Positions 16,974-25,082 of a DNA stretch of 64,000 nt are shown piece after piece. Both the position numbers and the translations under genes were made by a program. Position 1 is the stretch's first letter; the number at the start of each line of letters is the position of its first letter. The DNA is from Micromonospora_G sp044901685 (lineage in GTDB: Bacteria > Actinomycetota > Actinomycetes > Mycobacteriales > Micromonosporaceae). The stretch covers positions 124,001-188,000 of the forward strand of contig NZ_JBJDPS010000009.1 in the NCBI RefSeq assembly GCF_044901685.1, written 5' to 3'. The notes beneath the pieces were generated by a model, which saw nothing but the letters and a program-made list of their open reading frames with translations, did not search any database and was not told the origin of the DNA.

Positions 16974-19973
16974 TCAGCTCAGTGGCTCGATCCAGATGTT
17001 GCGGTAGCGCACCTTGTCGCCGTGGTCCTGCAACCGGATCGCACCGAGCGACGGCCCCTCCGGCCGGCCCGCGCCGGTCGGCCCGTTGATCGCCACGTCG
17101 TCGTGCACCACCGTGCCGTTCCACACCACGGTCACCCGGGCGTTCTCCGTCTTGGCCCCGTCGGCGTCGAAACGGGCCGCACGGAAGGTGATGTCGTACG
17201 TCTGCCAGGTCTCGGGCGGCAGGGCGGCGTTGCTGTCCGCGGCCTTCTGCTGGTAGATCGCCGCCGCGTCGTCCAGGGCCAGCGGGTTCTTGCCGTACGA
17301 GTCCAACACCTGGATCTCGTACCGGTCCTGGAGGTACACGCCGCTGTTGGCGCGGGCCTGCCCGGTCACCTCCGGCGGCATGTTCGGCAGCCAGAACTCC
17401 AGGTGCAGCTTGAAGTCCCCGTAGGCGTCCTTGGTCCGCAGGTCACCGCAGCAGACCTCCATCGCACCGTCGGCCACCGGCCACTGCGCCGCACGCCCGT
17501 CGGTGTGCCGCCAGTTCGAGGTGTCCGTACCGTCGAAGAGCACGACCCGGTCGTCACCGCCGGGTTTGTCGATGGTGATCCGATCGAGGTTCACGTGACC
17601 AGTGTCCCCGGTTTCGTGCCGATAGGTAATGGTGTTGGTCCCGGCGCGCAGTCGCAGCGCCTCGGTCTGGGTCGACCAGCTCTTCCAGTCGTCGGTGGCG
17701 AGCAGGGTGGTTTGTCTGACCTTCTGACCGTTGACGATCACGCTGATCGTCTTCGGCCCGACAAACGGGTTGGGCCCGTTGGAGTAGCGCAGGCCGACGT
17801 CGTACCGGCCGGTTTGCTGCACGTCGACGGTGAAGGTGGTGGTGGCGCCGACGGCGCCGTACCCGTCGACGAAGCCGAACCCGGAGTAGCCGGCGTGCTC
17901 GGCGGTCACGCCCGCGCCGCCGCTGATCTTCGCCTGCTCGGCCTCGTAGACCCCTGCCGGCCCGGCCGGCGACTGCTTGCCGGGCAGCGCGTTGAGCGTG
18001 TACCACGCCTCGGTGCTCCAGAGCGACTCACCGCTGGCCGAGCTGAACGGGCGGGGCGAGCGGACGTGCACCACCCGGTCGGGCTTAAGGCCGTCGATCT
18101 GGAGGGTCACCCGCCTGCCGTCGCGGGACAGCTTCGCCGACCGTACGGTGAGCGTCTCCTCGGCGAACCTGGGGCCGCCGTAACGGTCCGTCGGGGCGTA
18201 CCGCCACTGCTCGACCTGGTAGCGGCTGGCCAGCTCGCCCGCCGTCTCGGCCGAGACGGGCTGGGTGTACTCGAACTCGAACCCGTTGGGCTTGGCCCGC
18301 ATGGCGAGGATGTCGAACGCGTTGCCGCCGTTGGGGGTGAGCTTCTGTAGGCCGTACGTCAGCTTGCCCGCCTGCCCCCAGTTGCCGCCGGCGCCGAGGC
18401 CACCCGCGTAGATCGCGCCGTCCGGCCCCATGCTGATCCGGTTGATGCCGGCCTCCAGTCCCTGGGTGAGGCGGAACACCGCACCCTGGTACTCGCCCTG
18501 CACCTGCTCCAGGTACGCCCGCTGGATCCCGCCGTAGGTCACGTCGCCGAACAACATCTGCCCGGCGAACGGGCCCTGGGTGAGGTACAGCGGCGTGCTC
18601 GGCGAGTTGGAGATCTCGTTGTGCGGCAACCAGAGCACCGGCGCGGTGACCGGCTTGGTGTCGAACCGCCCCTCCGGGTTGGTGTAGTGGTTGAAGAATC
18701 GGCCCTGCTTGACGTGCACCAGCTTCGACGTGGGCAGCCAGCCGCCCTGGTTGTCGAGGACGAACATGTCGCCGCCGGGGCCCCAGCCGATGCCGTTGGG
18801 GGTACGCAGACCACCGGCGACGTACGTCACCTTGCCCGACTTCTTGTGCACCTTGATCGTGCTGCCCCGGTTGGGCGCGGGTTGCGGGTTGGTCGTCGCG
18901 CCACCGTAGTCGATCGCCACCGAGAGGTTCAGGTAGAAGTACGGGTCGTCGTAGAGCAGGCCGAAGGCGAACTCGTGGAAGTTGCCGCCGAACGGCCACG
19001 TGGCAACGGTTCGGTACCGGTCGGTGACCCCGTCGCCGTCGGTGTCGTTGAGTTCGGTCAACTCGTGCTTCTGGGAGACGTACAGCTTGCCGTCGACGTA
19101 CTTGATGCCCATCGGCTCCTTCAGACCGCTGGCCACCAGCTTGGTCGTCACCCGGCTCGGGTCGGTCTGCCCGGTGACGTTGCCCAGCAGGTAGACCTCG
19201 CCGAGCGTGTTGTCGGTGCCGCCCCAGGTGGCCACCGCGAGACGCCCGTCCGGCAGCCAGTCCATCGCGGTCACCTGCGGCTCGAAACCGGCTGGGCGCA
19301 GGTCGGTCAGGGTGTAGTCGGGGTGCACGCCGGTGAGCGGCAGGCCGTCACCGGGAGTGTCGGCGAGACCCTCGCACTCCTTGCGCCCTGGCGCCGTCAC
19401 CCGGACCACCCCGGCGTCGGTGCTCAGCACCGCGTTCGGGACGACCGAGAAACCGGTGGTGCCCGGCGGCTGCCAGGCCAGGGTGAGCTGCTCGCCGCCG
19501 GTGTTCTCGAAGTACTCGACGCGCAGCGAGTGGTACCCCTCGGTGAGGGTGACAGCGCCGTCCTTCGAGGTGGCACCGTGCAGGCCGTCGTGGTCGACGA
19601 CGAGTTGGTCGTCGACGAACAGCCGGGAGCCGTCGTCGCTGGTCAGTCGGAAGGTGTACGCCCCGTCCCCCGGGACGTCGATGTTGCCGGTGACCTCGGC
19701 GACAAAGTAGTCGCCCAGACCGAAGCCGCCCGAGGCGATGTCGACGGTGGAGGTGAGCCGGTCCACGTTCGGTGTCTGCCCCGGCTTGAGGGTGCAGATC
19801 TCGGTCATCGGGGCCTGGATGTCGAAGACGCGCAGCGTCACGCCGGGCTCCTGCGGCGGTAGGTCCGCGTTGGCCTGGGCCGGGGTCGGCGACCAGAAAC
19901 CGCCGCTGAGCACGGTGGCGACGAGGAGCGCGCCGAGCCTGCTACGACGTTGCCGATACAGCCGTGGATCCAA
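16974..19973 (-). CDS. Secreted PA14 / sorbosone-dehydrogenase-like / CBM / DUF1080 protein
   Basis: A 999-residue exported protein. After a signal peptide (RSRLGALLVATVLSGG, cleavage near PAQA) come four parts. These are a PA14-type lectin domain (about 30-185; GDGAYTFRLTSDDGSRLFVDD), a beta-propeller of the glucose/sorbosone dehydrogenase kind (about 215-630; GLRTPNGIGWGPGG), a CBM6/35-like module (about 665-795) and a C-terminal DUF1080/LamG-like domain (about 800-999; VVLFDGTDTSNW, GDFKLHLEFW, NSGVYLQDRYEIQVLDSYG). DUF1080 proteins have been linked to cleavage of 3-keto-disaccharides. The start is TTG 19973, chosen because AGGAGGA stands a few bases upstream. The gene lies under two palindromes and downstream of a LacI gene, so induction by a glycan is likely. 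Confidence 0.85.
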   Translation of the reverse strand: MDPRLYRQRRSRLGALLVATVLSGGFWSPTPAQANADLPPQEPGVTLRVFDIQAPMTEICTLKPGQTPNVDRLTSTVDIASGGFGLGDYFVAEVTGNIDVPGDGAYTFRLTSDDGSRLFVDDQLVVDHDGLHGATSKDGAVTLTEGYHSLRVEYFENTGGEQLTLAWQPPGTTGFSVVPNAVLSTDAGVVRVTAPGRKECEGLADTPGDGLPLTGVHPDYTLTDLRPAGFEPQVTAMDWLPDGRLAVATWGGTDNTLGEVYLLGNVTGQTDPSRVTTKLVASGLKEPMGIKYVDGKLYVSQKHELTELNDTDGDGVTDRYRTVATWPFGGNFHEFAFGLLYDDPYFYLNLSVAIDYGGATTNPQPAPNRGSTIKVHKKSGKVTYVAGGLRTPNGIGWGPGGDMFVLDNQGGWLPTSKLVHVKQGRFFNHYTNPEGRFDTKPVTAPVLWLPHNEISNSPSTPLYLTQGPFAGQMLFGDVTYGGIQRAYLEQVQGEYQGAVFRLTQGLEAGINRISMGPDGAIYAGGLGAGGNWGQAGKLTYGLQKLTPNGGNAFDILAMRAKPNGFEFEYTQPVSAETAGELASRYQVEQWRYAPTDRYGGPRFAEETLTVRSAKLSRDGRRVTLQIDGLKPDRVVHVRSPRPFSSASGESLWSTEAWYTLNALPGKQSPAGPAGVYEAEQAKISGGAGVTAEHAGYSGFGFVDGYGAVGATTTFTVDVQQTGRYDVGLRYSNGPNPFVGPKTISVIVNGQKVRQTTLLATDDWKSWSTQTEALRLRAGTNTITYRHETGDTGHVNLDRITIDKPGGDDRVVLFDGTDTSNWRHTDGRAAQWPVADGAMEVCCGDLRTKDAYGDFKLHLEFWLPNMPPEVTGQARANSGVYLQDRYEIQVLDSYGKNPLALDDAAAIYQQKAADSNAALPPETWQTYDITFRAARFDADGAKTENARVTVVWNGTVVHDDVAINGPTGAGRPEGPSLGAIRLQDHGDKVRYRNIWIEPLS

Positions 19974-20067
19974 TTCGTCCTCCTGGCGAGACGTCAGAAG
20001 ACGGAGGTGGGCACGGGACCACCCCGTCGCGGCGAGTGGCCGGCCCGGATCCGGAGGCCGACCAGTG

Positions 20068-20081
20068 TTCACATGCGTGAA
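20068..20081. promoter_or_regulatory. Inverted repeat TTCAC-ATGC-GTGAA
   Basis: Five-base arms 20068-20072 and 20077-20081, 95 bp upstream of the secreted protein's TTG start. A candidate operator, possibly for the nearby LacI regulator. Confidence 0.4.
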
Positions 20082-20131
20082 ACTTCGACGCGTCTTGATC
20101 GAAACACTAGGGACTTCTGCTGCCGGTGTCC

Positions 20132-20147
20132 ATACATCCGCATGTAT
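20132..20147. promoter_or_regulatory. Inverted repeat ATACAT-CCGC-ATGTAT
   Basis: Six-base perfect arms 20132-20137 and 20142-20147 in the same AT-richer leader. A second candidate operator for the gene ending at 16974. Its sequence differs from the palindrome at 23198-23211. Confidence 0.45.
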
Positions 20148-20200
20148 CAACGGAACTTCTGTCTCCAGCGCCGAAAGTCCCGGAGGCGCCGGGGATACGT

Positions 20201-20527
20201 TCAGGCCAACGGCAGGTACCACTGGGCACCGGTGACCCGGATCCGGGTTGACTGCTTCCGGTTCCACTCCACCCGCATGCCGTGCTTGCGCAGCACCGGA
20301 AACGTGATCTCGTCCAGCAGTCGCTCCAGGTCGGCCTGGTAGCCGACCTGCCGCTCGGCCTCGGTCAGGGCGGCGTAGGCGACCTCGTCGAAGTCCGCCG
20401 GTGGATAGGCGCCGTAGCCGAGGTAGACGACGCCCTCCTCGCTCGCGATCAACGACTCGGTGAGTTCGGCGAAGGCACGGGTCAGGTTGCCGGTACGGTC
20501 CCACGACGCTCTGTCCGGCCTGCTCAG
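20201..20527 (-). CDS. Small hypothetical protein or gene remnant behind the LacI gene
   Basis: About 108 codons with normal actinomycete codon bias, reading through FAELTESLIASEEG, VVYLGYGAYPPADFDE and HGMRVEWNRKQSTRIRV. The end loosely resembles the C-terminus of DUF6891-type proteins from memory. No ATG, GTG or good ribosome site opens it. The frame simply continues upstream into the LacI gene, and a CTG overlaps the LacI stop (CTGA). It could be a coupled downstream gene with a rare CTG start, or the tail of a gene whose front was lost. The coding look is convincing; its being functional is not. Confidence 0.4.
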   Translation of the reverse strand: MSRPDRASWDRTGNLTRAFAELTESLIASEEGVVYLGYGAYPPADFDEVAYAALTEAERQVGYQADLERLLDEITFPVLRKHGMRVEWNRKQSTRIRVTGAQWYLPLA

Positions 20528-21579
20528 GGTGCCCGGGGTGGGGCGACGGTCGACCCGAGAGTGTGCGTGCAGGGAAGCAGGATCTGCTGTTCGTGATCTC
20601 CGGTCGGATCGGTGAGCAGTACGGTGAGTAGTCGTACCGCTCGGCGTCCCATCGCGTTGCGGGGGATCCGCAGCGAGGCCCACCGCTCGTTCCCCTCGCC
20701 GGCCGGCGCGTCGACCAGCAGGATGACCGAGAGGTCCTGTGGAACGGACAGTCCGCGCAGGCGGATCATGGCGGCCAGGACGCGCAGCAGGCTGACCGAC
20801 TCGACCAGGACGGCGGTGGCACCGGCCCGGACCGTGTCGTCGAGCCACTGGGCGGTCAACTCCTCCGGCTGGCCGATCGCCGGGGTCGGGATGGCGAGTC
20901 CGAAGCGGTCCAGCGCCGCCGCGAAGCCCTCCCAACGATCGACCTGCGGCTCGTACCGCACCGCCTCGCCGAGGTACGCGAAGGTGCGGTGCCCCATCGC
21001 CACCAGGTCGTCGACGATCCGCCCGGTCGCCACCCGATAGTCGCCACCGACGTAGGCGATTTCCGTGCCGGGCACCTCACGGTGCCCGATGTAGACAAAC
21101 GGGTGTCCGTCGCTGGCGAGTCGGGCCAGGTCGTCCCGGTGGGCGTGGTGGCCGAGCAACAGGCTGCCCGCCGCCTGCCTGAGTCCGTTGACCGCGCCCT
21201 GGTAGATGCGACGGACGCCGTCCTCGTTCTGGGCCGCGGTGAACAGCACCAGATTGCAGCCCTCGATTCCCGCCTGTTCCTCGATCCCCTTGAGGAACTC
21301 GAAGTAGTAGTCGCGGGCACTGGTGGGGAAAATCGGCTCAAAGGTGTGCACGCCAAGCAGAAGGGGTGCGTTGCGGGTGCCGACTCCACCGGTGCGCTGT
21401 GGGGCGGCCGAGGTGTAGCGCAGCCGGCGGGCCGCGCTGAGTACCCGTCGTTGGGTCTCGGTGGAGATCCTCGCGAGGTCTCCGGAACCGCTGAGCACCA
21501 TGGACACGGTCGACTGGGAGACGCCGGCCTCGCGTGCGATGTCCGCCTGGCGCGAGCTGCGGCTGCGTGGTTTTGTCAC
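20524..21579 (-). CDS. LacI-family transcriptional repressor
   Basis: A 351-residue regulator with an N-terminal LacI helix-turn-helix (about residues 11-60: ADIAREAGVSQSTVSMVLSG, hinge RRLRYTSAAP) and a periplasmic-binding-protein-like sensor domain (LLLGVHTFEPIF near 75, VGGDYRVATGRIVDDLVAMGH near 180) ending in GSTVAPP. The start is GTG 21579 with GGAGGATGAGGG upstream. It follows the FAD oxidoreductase gene by 15 bp on the same strand and is probably in its operon. It is the natural repressor for the divergent glycan genes; the perfect palindrome at 23198-23211 is the best operator candidate. The inducer is probably a sugar from the imported glycan. Confidence 0.92.
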   Translation of the reverse strand: MTKPRSRSSRQADIAREAGVSQSTVSMVLSGSGDLARISTETQRRVLSAARRLRYTSAAPQRTGGVGTRNAPLLLGVHTFEPIFPTSARDYYFEFLKGIEEQAGIEGCNLVLFTAAQNEDGVRRIYQGAVNGLRQAAGSLLLGHHAHRDDLARLASDGHPFVYIGHREVPGTEIAYVGGDYRVATGRIVDDLVAMGHRTFAYLGEAVRYEPQVDRWEGFAAALDRFGLAIPTPAIGQPEELTAQWLDDTVRAGATAVLVESVSLLRVLAAMIRLRGLSVPQDLSVILLVDAPAGEGNERWASLRIPRNAMGRRAVRLLTVLLTDPTGDHEQQILLPCTHTLGSTVAPPRAP

Positions 21580-21594
21580 GCCCTCATCCTCCTA

Positions 21595-23160
21595 CTAGAC
21601 CGATGGTGGCCAGGTCAGGATCGCACCGGTTCGGGTGAGTTCCTTGCGTAGCTCTTCGTAGTCGACGCTCTGCACGGCGACCTTGCCGGCGCTGGCCAGT
21701 CCGGCCGCCGCACCGGCCGCCTCGCCGAGCATCATGAACACCGGCTCCATCCGGACGGTCGCGAAAGCGATGTGCGAGGCGGATACCGCCGAGGCGACAA
21801 CAAGGTTCGCGCACTCCCCGGCCCGAGGGACCAGCGAACGGTACGAGACGCCGAGCGGAACGGTGACCGGGTGCTGGACGTTGCCCTCGTTGCGGACCTC
21901 TCCGTCACGCAGAACTCGTTTGGCGTTGTGCGAGTCCATCACGTACGTGGCGAGCGCGATCGGGTCGGCGACCCGTACCCGGCCGGTGGCGTCGTGCTGG
22001 GTGATCACGTGCTCCGAGACCATTCGCCGGGCCTCCCGGACGTAGAGCTGGTGTGGCCAGTGCGAGGTGTCGGCGAACTGGCTCGGGGCCAGCCCGTACT
22101 CGCGGGTCGCGTCCCGCACCGCCGCCGGCAGGCCGGGATCGTTGGCCAGGAAATAGAGGAGTCCGGCCTGGTAGCGGACGTGGTCCTGGAAGATCTCCTC
22201 CCGTCGGGCATGGTCCGCCTCGGGCCAGTCGTAGTTGGCGCCGATGTGGTCGGAGGAGAAGGCGCCGTGGTTGTTCATGTCGAACACGTCTTCGCGTACG
22301 CGGGTGGTTCGGCCGTACAGCTCGTAGACGCCCGCCTCGATGTAGCGCCGCAGCAGCTCGTACCGGGCCGGGTCGTAGCCCTCCGGTCGGGGGAACGGGA
22401 GGCGCTTGGCCGAGGTGGTGACGTGCAGCCGGAAGTTGTACGCCTGGACCCGGCGGTCGCCGTCGCCGACCGTGCCGTACGGGTCCGGCGAGATGCCCGG
22501 TAGTAGTCCGCTCGCGGGCTGGCCGGGTACGACGTACGGGTCGACCGGGCGTTGGAACTGGTGGTTGACGCTGTGCTGCACACCGGCGTTCGGCTCGCCG
22601 TACTGTGCCGAGGATTCGCGGCCGACGGTGTAGGTGACCCCCGCCCGGGCCATCAGATCACCCTCGTAGGACGCGTCGACGAAGACCTTGGCCTGGAACC
22701 TGCTTCCGTCGTCGGTACGGACTTCGACCAGCCGGTCGAACTCGCGTCGTACGTCGCGCAGCGGGCGCCGACGGTACACCCGTACGCCCGCTTCGGTGAG
22801 CCAGTGCTCGAAGATCTCCTCCGCGACCGAGCCCTCAACGTCCCAGTGTGGGTCCGATGCCTGGTACACCGCCGCGACCTGCCGGTAGAAGGCGCGGGCG
22901 AGGCCCCCGACCGCGGCGGCCCGGCCGACGTCCGTGGTGCCGAGCCCGGAGGCGCTCATCCCGCCGATGTGGTCGCCGAAGGCGAGCAGGACGACCGACA
23001 GCCCGTCGCGAGCGGCGCGCACCGCGGCGGTCACCCCGCCGGAGGTCGCGCCATAGACGACCACGTCCGCTTCGACCACTTCGGACCCGACCGGGGAGGT
23101 CCAGCGATGGTGTGACGGACGGTAGTGATACAGGCCGGGCAGAGCGGGCGTCGATGTCAT
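21595..23160 (-). CDS. FAD-dependent oxidoreductase (FAD_oxidored family), paralogue 1
   Basis: A 521-residue flavoprotein of the PF12831 type, often annotated as xanthan lyase without biochemical basis. The FAD-binding motif VYGATSGG is at residues 35-42, followed by GDHIGGMSASGLG and the family block FVDASYEGDLMARAGV. A C-terminal FAD contact is RMEPVFMMLGEAAG. There is no signal peptide, so it is cytoplasmic. The substrate is probably a carbohydrate or sugar-derived compound given the locus. The start is ATG 23160; longer in-frame starts would run into the divergent promoter. It is closely similar to the protein at 25083-26636 in these blocks. It is transcribed with the LacI gene and divergent from the other two flavoproteins. 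Confidence 0.88.
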   Translation of the reverse strand: MTSTPALPGLYHYRPSHHRWTSPVGSEVVEADVVVYGATSGGVTAAVRAARDGLSVVLLAFGDHIGGMSASGLGTTDVGRAAAVGGLARAFYRQVAAVYQASDPHWDVEGSVAEEIFEHWLTEAGVRVYRRRPLRDVRREFDRLVEVRTDDGSRFQAKVFVDASYEGDLMARAGVTYTVGRESSAQYGEPNAGVQHSVNHQFQRPVDPYVVPGQPASGLLPGISPDPYGTVGDGDRRVQAYNFRLHVTTSAKRLPFPRPEGYDPARYELLRRYIEAGVYELYGRTTRVREDVFDMNNHGAFSSDHIGANYDWPEADHARREEIFQDHVRYQAGLLYFLANDPGLPAAVRDATREYGLAPSQFADTSHWPHQLYVREARRMVSEHVITQHDATGRVRVADPIALATYVMDSHNAKRVLRDGEVRNEGNVQHPVTVPLGVSYRSLVPRAGECANLVVASAVSASHIAFATVRMEPVFMMLGEAAGAAAGLASAGKVAVQSVDYEELRKELTRTGAILTWPPSV

Positions 23161-23197
23161 GGATCCGGTTTTAACATGAGCATCAGCGGTCGTGAAG

Positions 23198-23211
23198 AGC
23201 AAATATTTGCT
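23198..23211. promoter_or_regulatory. Perfect 14-bp palindrome AGCAAATATTTGCT, probable LacI operator
   Basis: An exact self-complementary site 38 bp from one divergent start (23160) and 177 bp from the other (23388). A second, imperfect copy with GCAAATA and ATTAGCAA lies at 23320-23335. The size and position fit a LacI-family operator. Confidence 0.6.
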
Positions 23212-23319
23212 AATAACTTTGGGTCTACACGGCAGCAAAACTGCGGCCGAAACCTCTTGACATCAGATCGACGACCGCATGTAACGTAGCCGCAATCCTT
23301 TTGGTGGTGGCGCAGAAGC

Positions 23320-23335
23320 GCAAATACATTAGCAA
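23320..23335. promoter_or_regulatory. Second, imperfect copy of the palindrome
   Basis: It shares GCAAATA with the 23198 site, and its ATTAGCAA is the reverse complement of TTGCTAAT at 23207-23214. It lies 52 bp before ATG 23388, so two operators could allow looping across the divergent promoters. Confidence 0.4.
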
Positions 23336-23387
23336 TCACTGGGGTGTTGCTGAGGATGACTACGAAGTGGACACGAGGAGCGCGGTC

Positions 23388-25061
23388 ATGAGCAGAGACG
23401 TCGAGGTGCTGGCCGATCTGCTGGTGGTCGGCGGCGGTCTGGGCGGAGTCGCCGCGGCCCTCACCGCCGCACGGCTCGGCCGTCGGGTGGTACTGACCGA
23501 GGAGACCGACTGGCTGGGAGGACAGCTAACCGCGCAAGCGGTCCCGTCCGACGAGCACCCCTGGATCGAAACCGAGCACATCTCCGCGGGCTACCGCGAC
23601 CTGCGTCACCGCATCCGGGACTACTACCGGCGTAACTACCCGCTGCGCCCCGAGGCCGCCGGCAACCCCACGCTCAACCCGGGGCTGGGCAACGTCAGCC
23701 GGCTCTGCCACGAACCACGGGTCGGCGTCGCGGTCATCGACGAGCTGCTCATGCCGTACATCTCGGCCGGTCGCATCAGGGTGCTCTACGAGAACGTCCC
23801 GGTGGCGGCCGAGACCGACGGCGACCGGATCACCTCGGTCACCACGGAGAACCGGCGGACCGGAGTGCGGACGACCGTGAGCGCCCGTCTGGTCGCCGAC
23901 GCCACCGAACTCGGTGACCTGCTCGAACTGGCCGGGGTCGAACACGTGGTCGGCGCGGAGTCCCAGGAGGAGACCGGAGAGCGGTACGCGGCACCGGTCG
24001 CCGACCCGACCGACCAGCAGGCCATCACCTGGTGCTTCCCGCTGGAGTACCGACCGGGCGAGGACCACGTCATCGACCGCCCTGCCTCGTACGACCACTG
24101 GAAGACCCACGTCGACCCGTTCTGGCCCGGCCCCCAGCTCTCCTGGGAGAAGATCGACATCCACACCATGAGTGGGCGGGTCAACCACATCTTCGAGGGC
24201 GACATGGACGCCGTCCGCCTGCCCGACCTCTGGCACTTCCGGCGTATCCGGGCCCGCTCGCAGTTCGACCCGGCCCTGATCGACACCGACATCTCACTGG
24301 TCAACTGGCCCAACACGGACTATTGGGAGGCGCCACTGGTCGGGGCGGGCGTGGACGCCGAGGCCCGCGAGCGCGCCCTGCGTCGGTGCAAGGAACTCTC
24401 CCTGTCGTACCTCTACTGGATGCAGACCGAGGCTCCTCGGCACGACGACGGACACGGCTACCCGGGGCTGCGGCTGCGACCCGACCTGACCGACACCGAG
24501 GACGGTCTCGCCAAGCACGTCTACGTCCGGGAGTCCCGACGGATCAAGGCCCGCTTCACGGTGCTGGAACAACACGTGTCGGTGACCGACCGGCCCGACG
24601 GCACCGGTTCCGAGGTCTTCCGGGACGCCGTCGGCGTCGGCCACTACAACATCGACCTGCACCCGAGCACCGCCGGCATCAACTACGTGAACCTCGAGTG
24701 CTACCCGTTCCAGATCCCGCTCGGCGCGCTGGTCCCGGTACGCCTGCGCAACCTGCTGCCGGCGAACAAGAACATCGGCACCACGCACATCACCAACGGC
24801 TGCTACCGGCTGCATCCCGTCGAGTGGAGCATCGGCGAGGCGGTCGGCGCCCTGGCCGCGTTCTGCCTCGACCACGGCACCGAACCGCACGCCGTGGCCG
24901 ATTCGACAAGCCTGACCGAGGACCTTCAGGGCCTGCTCACCACCGCCCTGGGAGTCCCGGTGGCCTGGCCCGACGAGATCCGGCGTACCCGGCCCTCGCA
25001 GGCGGGCAAGGGCGCCACGCCGGTGCTCGCCCCACCTCTGCCCCGCGTACCCACGGCCTGA
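23388..25061 (+). CDS. FAD-dependent oxidoreductase, paralogue 2
   Basis: A 557-residue flavoprotein. GGGLGG at residues 15-20 forms the FAD Rossmann motif, followed by VVLTEETDWLGGQLTAQ, VADATELGDLLELAGV and the C-terminal ITNGCYRLHPVEWSIGEAVG. It belongs to the same broad family as its two neighbours but is clearly the most divergent, with a classic GGGxGG loop and an ELGD block in place of YEGD. The start is ATG 23388 with GAGGAG upstream. No signal peptide is present. It heads the plus-strand operon that continues with the third flavoprotein, the GH38 enzyme and the importer. A sugar oxidation role is inferred from the operon. Confidence 0.87.
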   Translation: MSRDVEVLADLLVVGGGLGGVAAALTAARLGRRVVLTEETDWLGGQLTAQAVPSDEHPWIETEHISAGYRDLRHRIRDYYRRNYPLRPEAAGNPTLNPGLGNVSRLCHEPRVGVAVIDELLMPYISAGRIRVLYENVPVAAETDGDRITSVTTENRRTGVRTTVSARLVADATELGDLLELAGVEHVVGAESQEETGERYAAPVADPTDQQAITWCFPLEYRPGEDHVIDRPASYDHWKTHVDPFWPGPQLSWEKIDIHTMSGRVNHIFEGDMDAVRLPDLWHFRRIRARSQFDPALIDTDISLVNWPNTDYWEAPLVGAGVDAEARERALRRCKELSLSYLYWMQTEAPRHDDGHGYPGLRLRPDLTDTEDGLAKHVYVRESRRIKARFTVLEQHVSVTDRPDGTGSEVFRDAVGVGHYNIDLHPSTAGINYVNLECYPFQIPLGALVPVRLRNLLPANKNIGTTHITNGCYRLHPVEWSIGEAVGALAAFCLDHGTEPHAVADSTSLTEDLQGLLTTALGVPVAWPDEIRRTRPSQAGKGATPVLAPPLPRVPTA

Positions 25062-25082
25062 CCGGAAGAGGAAGCAACGGAC

